Position numbers and translations under genes: made by a program
NCBI GenBank assembly: GCA_025061935.1
Contig: JANWZY010000094.1
Coordinates: forward strand, 1-10,598
Origin: Verrucomicrobiia bacterium
GTDB lineage: Bacteria > Verrucomicrobiota > Verrucomicrobiia > Limisphaerales > DTLC01
DNA: 10,598 nt
Direction: 5' to 3'
The notes under the pieces: generated by a model
The model's input: only the letters and a program-made list of their open reading frames with translations
Database searches by the model: none
What the model was told of the DNA's origin: nothing
In this document: piece after piece, positions 6,333 to 10,598 of the stretch
Layout of the letters: each line of letters opens with the position of its first letter
How positions within the stretch are numbered: position 1 is the first letter of the stretch

Positions 6333-7829
6333 ATGCAGCCGATACGCAAACAAGTTTGTGCACGGGTCACGCCTGAGGCGCTGGTCGAGCAACTCAAGGG
6401 CGAACCGGTATTGGCGTTGCTTCGCAGCGCACTGTTCGACCCTGTCCAGGGGCGGTACTCATTCGTAGCTGCCAGACCCTTCCTTGTGTTCAAATCGTTC
6501 GGCTCGCGCTGCGAGGTAAAGCACGCCAAGCCGGGCTCGGCGCTTGTCGGCCGGCCTGAAACACCTTATCAGGTCATGCTCGGCAACCCGTGGGAAATAC
6601 TGGATAGGTTGCTACGTCGGTTCACCACGGATGACACGGACGCGGTCGAATTGCCAGCCGGCGGGTGTTTCGGGTTTTGGGGGTACGACCTAAAAAACTT
6701 CCTCGAGCCGAAGTTGCCCGCACCGCGCGCCGACCTCACACTGCCAGATTGCTTTCTGGGGTTCTACGACAGTTTGGTCGTGTTCGACCACCTGTTAGAT
6801 CAGACATGGATCATCTCGACCGGGTTAGACCCAAGCGGCATGCGTACGCGCGCGCAGGCCGAGCGCCAGCTAGAGTTTTGGGAAACGAAACTGGCTGCCG
6901 CAGCGGCAGCCGAACCCGAAGCACCACCTTGCCAGATGCCTAGGTTCACGCCCCGGATCGAATCGAATTTTTCTGCGCACGCTTTCATTGACGCGGTCAC
7001 GCGCGCCAAGGAATACATCCGCGCTGGTGACATTTACCAAGTGAACCTTGCGCAGCGGCTCGCTGTGCCCTGGCCGGCGGGCGGGTTCCAGCTTTTCAAA
7101 CGGCTTGCTGCGGCTTCGCCCGCGCCGTTCGCAGCGTACTTGCGATGCGACGAGTTCGAGCTCGCCAGTTCATCGCCGGAGCTGTTCCTGCGCATTCGGC
7201 GCAACCGGATTCGCACGCGGCCGATCAAGGGCACGCGCCCGATGACCGGCGACGCGGCGCGTGACGCTGTGCTGGCGCGCGAGCTATTGGCCAGTACCAA
7301 GGAACGCGCAGAGCTGATAATGATTACCGACCTGCTCCGAAACGACTTGGGCAAGATTTGCACGTTCGGCTCTGTGAAAGTGCCCGAGCTTGTCAGGCTC
7401 GAACAGTTCGCGCAGGTCCAGCACCTGGTTGCCACTATCGAGGGTCAATTGCGGCCGGGCACAACACATTTAAATGCGCTGGCTGCATGTTTCCCCGGGG
7501 GCAGCATCACCGGCGCGCCCAAGTTCCGCGCCATGCAGATCATTGACGAACTTGAGCCAGTGGCGCGCGGCCCATACACAGGCGCGCTCGGGTACATAGG
7601 ATTCAACAGGCAAAGCCAGCTAAGCATCATCATTCGTACAGCCGTATGCTGTGGCAGCATGGCTTATTTTCACGTTGGGGCGGGGATAGTGGCCGATTCG
7701 GTCCCAGAAGCCGAGTACGAAGAAACAATGGCCAAGGCGTCCGGATTCTTGCGCGCGCTGGAAATCAGCCCCCAAGTCAACTGCAACCAAGGCATGCGCA
7801 CAGCTGCAGCATTTGCAGACACAATCTGA
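6333..7829 (+). CDS. pabB: Aminodeoxychorismate synthase component I (chorismate-binding)
   Basis: PabB converts chorismate and ammonia to 4-amino-4-deoxychorismate for p-aminobenzoate and folate. The 498-residue protein shows the chorismate-utilising fold, with AGDIYQVNLAQR (231-242), PIKGTRP (297-303), STKERAELIMITDLLRNDLG (321-340), FPGGSITGAPK (387-397) and HVGAGIVADSVPEAEYEET (447-465). The Lys of PIKGT (299) separates PabB from anthranilate synthase TrpE, which usually has PIAGT. The N-terminal domain (about 20-180) is less conserved. An alanine-rich stretch (188-194) marks the hinge, and the last 20 residues look like a non-conserved tail. The ATG at 6333 has no clear Shine-Dalgarno and an in-frame stop lies upstream at 6294. 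The aminotransferase gene 36 bases downstream supports the PabB call. No glutamine amidotransferase subunit (pabA) is in the window. Confidence 0.93.
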   Translation: MQPIRKQVCARVTPEALVEQLKGEPVLALLRSALFDPVQGRYSFVAARPFLVFKSFGSRCEVKHAKPGSALVGRPETPYQVMLGNPWEILDRLLRRFTTDDTDAVELPAGGCFGFWGYDLKNFLEPKLPAPRADLTLPDCFLGFYDSLVVFDHLLDQTWIISTGLDPSGMRTRAQAERQLEFWETKLAAAAAAEPEAPPCQMPRFTPRIESNFSAHAFIDAVTRAKEYIRAGDIYQVNLAQRLAVPWPAGGFQLFKRLAAASPAPFAAYLRCDEFELASSSPELFLRIRRNRIRTRPIKGTRPMTGDAARDAVLARELLASTKERAELIMITDLLRNDLGKICTFGSVKVPELVRLEQFAQVQHLVATIEGQLRPGTTHLNALAACFPGGSITGAPKFRAMQIIDELEPVARGPYTGALGYIGFNRQSQLSIIIRTAVCCGSMAYFHVGAGIVADSVPEAEYEETMAKASGFLRALEISPQVNCNQGMRTAAAFADTI

Positions 7830-7865
7830 GCAGTCACCGCACGCAATGCGGACCGTCTTGGGGTC

Positions 7866-8711
7866 ATGGTCGTGTTCTTAAACGGCAAGTTTGTGGATGA
7901 GCGCGACGCAGCGGTGTCTGTGTTCGACCGCAGCTTTTTGTACGGCGACGGGTTGTTCGAGACGGTCCGCGTTCAGAATGGCAAGCTGTTCAGATTCGCG
8001 CAGCACATTGCGCGGCTGACGCGCGGCGCAGAGTTCTTGCGCCTTCGCATACCCTATGAACCAGAAGCGCTTGAATCGTTTGCGCACGCGCTAATCGAAC
8101 AAAACCGCATCCGGGACGGTGTATTACGAGTTCATTTGTCTCGCGGCCCGAGCCAGCGCGGGTACTCGATCAAAGGCGCAGACAAGCCCACGCTTGTAAT
8201 GACGTTGACCCCACACATCCGCGCTGTAACTGAGCAGCTTGCACAATGGCGGCTTGCCACCGCATCGGTGCGCGTACCAGCAGGCTCGGCCATGGCCGCA
8301 TACAAGACAGCGAACAAGCTGATCCAAATCGTGGCGCGTATCGAGGCCGAAGAAGCAGGCGCGGACGACGCACTGTTGCTCAATACCTACGGAGAAGTGG
8401 CCGAATCCGCCAGTGCCAACCTGTTCTGGATCGGTGGCGGAAACGTCTGGACACCGCCGTTGAGTGCGGGTGTGCTGCCCGGTGTGACCCGCGCCATCGT
8501 TTTCGAGCTGTGCACCAAGCTGGGCCTGGCCTGCGGCGAGCAACGGATCGCGCGCGAGAAGCTTTACGACCAAGACGGCTTGTTCCTCACTTTGAGCACG
8601 CTGGGGATTGTCGAGGTGGTTGCGATTGACGGGCGCCGAGTTCGGACATCGGAAGTGACGACCCGGCTGTGGCGCGCTTACTGCGATTTGCTAGCGCGCG
8701 AAACAGCTTAA
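7866..8711 (+). CDS. pabC: Class IV PLP-dependent aminotransferase/lyase, probable aminodeoxychorismate lyase
   Basis: PabC splits 4-amino-4-deoxychorismate into p-aminobenzoate and pyruvate. The 281-residue product is a fold-type IV PLP enzyme: the DRSFLYGDGLFETVRV start (21-36), the presumed PLP Lys147 in AYKTANKL, the cofactor Glu180 in GEVAESASANLFW, and SAGVLPGVTR (200-209). The same family includes branched-chain and D-amino-acid aminotransferases (IlvE, Dat), and sequence alone does not separate them sharply. Position directly behind pabB is the main argument for PabC. The lysine context (YKTANKL rather than the KHLNRL of E. coli PabC) and AIDGRRV near the end are not typical of the enterobacterial enzyme. 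The stop TAA at 8709-8711 overlaps the stop of the convergent yggU-like gene. Confidence 0.85.
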   Translation: MVVFLNGKFVDERDAAVSVFDRSFLYGDGLFETVRVQNGKLFRFAQHIARLTRGAEFLRLRIPYEPEALESFAHALIEQNRIRDGVLRVHLSRGPSQRGYSIKGADKPTLVMTLTPHIRAVTEQLAQWRLATASVRVPAGSAMAAYKTANKLIQIVARIEAEEAGADDALLLNTYGEVAESASANLFWIGGGNVWTPPLSAGVLPGVTRAIVFELCTKLGLACGEQRIAREKLYDQDGLFLTLSTLGIVEVVAIDGRRVRTSEVTTRLWRAYCDLLARETA

Positions 8712-8989
8712 ACCACTGTCACAACTGAAATACTGGTCAGCCTGATTAGCTTGTGCCGGGATGCGCGCCCGCGCACCAGTTCCACACAATCGCGCGGGCA
8801 CTGGAATATCTCGCTCAAAAACCTTATCAATGCTTCGTTGGCCGCATTCTCCGTCGGGCGCGCGGCGAGCCTGACCCGCAATTCATTCCCGTGCAGCCCG
8901 CAAATCTCATTTTTCGCGGCGCACGGCTGAATTTTGACAGCCAACGTGACTCCGTCCGCGCCGGATCGAATGCAAGCTGGTAGGCGCAC
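8708..8989 (-). CDS. YggU/DUF167 (UPF0235) family protein
   Basis: This small conserved protein of unknown function has 93 residues, the usual size for the family. It matches from GVTLAVKIQP (13-22) through KNEICGLHGNELRVRLAARP (26-45), the ENAANEALIRFLSE helix (47-60) and the C-terminal signature GRASRHKLIR (74-83). The family's usual QPGA has become QPCA here (Cys23). The start is a GTG at 8989-8987; the upstream G-run (AAAAAGGGGG on the minus strand, about 8992-9001) could serve as a Shine-Dalgarno, although the spacing is short. It is probably the last gene of a minus-strand run behind the DJ-1 gene (73-base gap). The TAA stop uses bases 8710-8708, which overlap the pabC stop. Confidence 0.88.
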   Translation of the reverse strand: MRLPACIRSGADGVTLAVKIQPCAAKNEICGLHGNELRVRLAARPTENAANEALIRFLSEIFQCPRDCVELVRGRASRHKLIRLTSISVVTVV

Positions 8990-9062
8990 ACGCCCCCTTT
9001 TTCACGCTCCGGCTCGCTCAGTTTCGATCAATGTGCGAGCCCGTGGCGTATCCGTGCCACAG
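8990..9062 (-). promoter_or_regulatory. Intergenic spacer with two hairpins between the DJ-1 and YggU genes
   Basis: Just after the DJ-1 stop are the stem GTGGC/GCCAC (9043-9047 with 9056-9060, 8-base loop) and a perfect 7-base inverted repeat GGCTCGC/GCGAGCC (9011-9017 with 9035-9041, 17-base loop). Neither is followed by a U-run on the minus strand, so they are not standard terminators. They could stabilise or process a shared transcript. Confidence 0.35.
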
Positions 9063-9605
9063 CTAAATCATTATTGCCTTCGCGACTTCCCGAGCGGCCG
9101 GCTCGCCGCACAAACGCCGCACGAGCGCGAGGCCGAAATCGAGCGCCGTGCCCGGCCCGCGCGAAGTGATAATCAAGCCATCCTCCACAACTCGCTCTTC
9201 GAGCAACGCGCCGGGCAGCTCGCCTGCCACAGATGAATGCGCAGTGAATCTCTTGCCCTCAAGCAGGCCGGCATCTGCCAGCACGGTCGGCGCACCGCAG
9301 ATCGCGCCGACAGGCTTGCCGCTTTGGACGAACAGCTTTGCCAGTTGCGCGGCGCGGCCATCGGCGCGCAAGTTTTTTACCCCAGGACCGCCGGGGATAA
9401 GCAGCAAGTCGAATGTAGCGGGATCAACTTCGGCCAGGACAGCATCCGCTTGGACGGTCACGCCACACCTGCCCGTGACAAGCTTCGAATCGCCCAGTGC
9501 GGCGAGCACGACCTCGACGCCCGCGCGCCTGAGCAGGTCAACCGGAGCAAGCGTTTCGATCTCTTCGAATCCGGGGCCAAGTATGCAAAGCACTCGCTTC
9601 GACAT
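9063..9605 (-). CDS. DJ-1/PfpI (ThiJ/YajL-like) family protein
   Basis: The 180-residue product is a complete DJ-1-type protein. It has GFEEIE (12-17), whose Glu17 corresponds to Glu18 of human DJ-1, and the nucleophile elbow GAICGAPTVL with Cys103 (DJ-1 Cys106). His123 in TAHSS corresponds to DJ-1 His126, and TSRGPGTALDFGLALV (147-162) is strongly conserved. Members have been reported as glyoxalases, protein deglycases or redox-sensing chaperones, and the in vivo role is debated. The close match to YajL/DJ-1 rather than to PfpI proteases or kinase-linked forms argues against protease activity. The start ATG at 9605 fits the family N-terminus, with only a weak Shine-Dalgarno. It begins 20 bases after the response regulator gene, so co-transcription is likely. 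Confidence 0.93.
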   Translation of the reverse strand: MSKRVLCILGPGFEEIETLAPVDLLRRAGVEVVLAALGDSKLVTGRCGVTVQADAVLAEVDPATFDLLLIPGGPGVKNLRADGRAAQLAKLFVQSGKPVGAICGAPTVLADAGLLEGKRFTAHSSVAGELPGALLEERVVEDGLIITSRGPGTALDFGLALVRRLCGEPAAREVAKAIMI

Positions 9606-9625
9606 AACTCACAGCGTCAATTGAA

Positions 9626-10579
9626 CTAACCTGTTTTTTTGGCATTCGCGCGGCTGAGCTGGTGCTGGATCAATACGGTGGTCGCTTTAAGCGCAAGCTC
9701 AAGCGGCTGCACCGGCTTGGCTATGATCTCATTGCCCCCGCTCAATACCGCTTCGAGCCAGTTCAAAAACTTCTCGTTCACTGTAATGAAGATCACAGGC
9801 GTGTCCGCGTAGCCTGGCAAGCGCCGCAACTTCTGACACAGTTCGAATCCGCTCATGCCCGGCATTACGATATCAATCATGACCAGGTCGTACCGGACAG
9901 ACTGCAACTGCTCCAGCGCCTGCCGCGGGTCCGTCACGCTTTCGGCGTCCAGCTTCGCACGCTGCAACGCGGCTATCACCATGCGATTGCTCAACGGGTC
10001 GTCATCCACGACGAGCACGCGCGCTTTACGTATGGGTTCGGCCGTGCCAGCGTCAATCTGACTGAACAGAACGATTACGCATTCCATGGCGCGCCGGATC
10101 GTGTGCAGGGTCGAATGCGTCGCCTGGGCCGGATTCGCTATCAGCTCGAACACGAGCGCTTCAAACGCAGTCAATAATTGCGCGAGCCTGTGGAATCCGA
10201 CCAAGCTCGCGCGCGCGCCGGTGAAGTGCAGGCACTGATAAAGGTTTTTCAACCAAATGACACCTGCCGGCCCGGCAGGCGCAGCAAGGTAGCCGGCACA
10301 GTTTTTCCGAATTTCTGCCAGTTCGCTCAATGCGTTGTTGATCAGCTCGGCGCGAATTTGTCCTAGGGCGGCCTGTTCAGCGGTGTCGGTCTTGAGTGGC
10401 GGCGGCGGCGGCGCAGGCTCGGGCGGCGGCTTGCCCACCAGTTTCGGCGGAGGCAACGATTGTGTCTGGCGCTCGGACTCGATCATTAGCAGGGCCGTGT
10501 CGCTGATCCCGACCTCGCCCGCCAGCAAGTCTTGCACACACTGGATGAGCAGCGAGGGGGTGCAACCAGCTTTCGGCAT
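9626..10579 (-). CDS. Response regulator with N-terminal HPt-like domain and C-terminal receiver (REC) domain
   Basis: From the ATG at 10579 the product has 317 residues. Residues 43-62 are a proline-rich linker. Residues about 68-172 are helical and resemble a histidine phosphotransfer domain, with candidate His118 in LHFTGARASLVGFHRLAQL; the usual Lys-Gly after the His is Thr-Gly here. Residues about 187-305 form a receiver domain with acidic Asp192-194, phospho-acceptor Asp236 in MIDIVMPG, Thr266 in VIFIT and Lys288 in AKP. The protein ends soon after REC, with no DNA-binding or enzymatic output domain, so it probably works as a phosphorelay intermediate or through protein contacts. No histidine kinase is in the window. 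The frame stays open to the right edge, so the true start may lie outside and residues 1-40 may be internal. The DJ-1 gene starts 20 bases downstream. Confidence 0.85.
   Translation of the reverse strand: MPKAGCTPSLLIQCVQDLLAGEVGISDTALLMIESERQTQSLPPPKLVGKPPPEPAPPPPPLKTDTAEQAALGQIRAELINNALSELAEIRKNCAGYLAAPAGPAGVIWLKNLYQCLHFTGARASLVGFHRLAQLLTAFEALVFELIANPAQATHSTLHTIRRAMECVIVLFSQIDAGTAEPIRKARVLVVDDDPLSNRMVIAALQRAKLDAESVTDPRQALEQLQSVRYDLVMIDIVMPGMSGFELCQKLRRLPGYADTPVIFITVNEKFLNWLEAVLSGGNEIIAKPVQPLELALKATTVLIQHQLSRANAKKTG
10398..10412 (+). repeat. Short GGC trinucleotide run (five units) inside the HPt-REC gene
   Basis: Five GGC triplets, followed by further GGC-rich sequence, encode the consecutive prolines of the linker (about residues 57-61) on the minus strand. 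Such a run could vary in unit number between strains and change linker length without a frameshift. This is an observation only. Confidence 0.5.
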
Positions 10580-10598
10580 GCTTTTGGTCGCGCCCGCG

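Noticed and set aside
6333..7829. Anthranilate synthase component I (TrpE)
   Set aside because: The PIKGT motif with Lys and the pabC-like gene downstream fit aminodeoxychorismate synthase; TrpE normally carries PIAGT.
9063..9605. PfpI-type intracellular protease
   Set aside because: The Glu17/Cys103/His123 arrangement and TSRGPGT segment follow DJ-1/YajL rather than the hexameric PfpI proteases.
1..10598. CRISPR array, insertion sequence, phage, toxin-antitoxin or defence cassette
   Set aside because: No regularly spaced repeats, terminal inverted repeats around a transposase, phage genes or known defence motifs are visible. All sizeable genes are housekeeping or signalling types.

Overview
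The window reads as ordinary chromosomal DNA from a moderately G+C-rich, Gram-negative bacterium. The 5' part of a Kdo-8-phosphate synthase gene (kdsA) points to an LPS-type outer membrane. The plant/cyanobacterial-like GlgC, the adenosylcobalamin-dependent ribonucleotide reductase, weak Shine-Dalgarno sites and the palindromic intergenic element suggest Verrucomicrobiota (Pedosphaera/Limisphaera-like). That placement is an inference from memory of family sequences, not a database result.

Layout. Bases 1-1627 are a minus-strand pair, glgC followed by kdsA; kdsA runs off the left edge and has no ATG, and a TTG overlapping the glgC stop is a possible start. Bases 1628-2369 are a 742-base divergent intergenic region. 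It holds a two-hairpin palindromic element next to glgC, a short dyad, an A/T-rich tract, a pair of candidate NrdR boxes 31 bp apart, and a G+C-rich leader able to fold in competing ways before nrdJ. Bases 2373-8711 are a plus-strand run: nrdJ (class II ribonucleotide reductase), a LOG-family nucleotide phosphoribohydrolase, pabB and pabC. Bases 8708-10579 are a minus-strand run converging on pabC: an HPt-REC response regulator, then a DJ-1/PfpI protein, then a YggU/DUF167 protein. The last of these shares its stop-codon bases with pabC.

How the genes fit together. NrdJ makes deoxynucleotides and PabB/PabC make p-aminobenzoate for folate. Folate is needed for thymidylate and purine synthesis, so the plus-strand run has a nucleotide-supply theme, and the LOG protein (hydrolysis of nucleoside monophosphates) fits it loosely. 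GlgC supplies ADP-glucose for glycogen and KdsA supplies Kdo for LPS; no direct link between those two is visible. The minus-strand run on the right joins a phosphorelay protein without a DNA-binding output domain to a DJ-1-type protein and a small conserved protein of unknown function.

I found no tRNA or rRNA gene, CRISPR array, insertion sequence, transposase, phage gene or clear defence system. No intrinsic terminator with a convincing U-run is visible. The items most worth checking are the nrdJ control region, the unannotated kdsA, the intergenic palindromic element, the compact structured spacer after nrdJ and the unusual HPt-REC protein.
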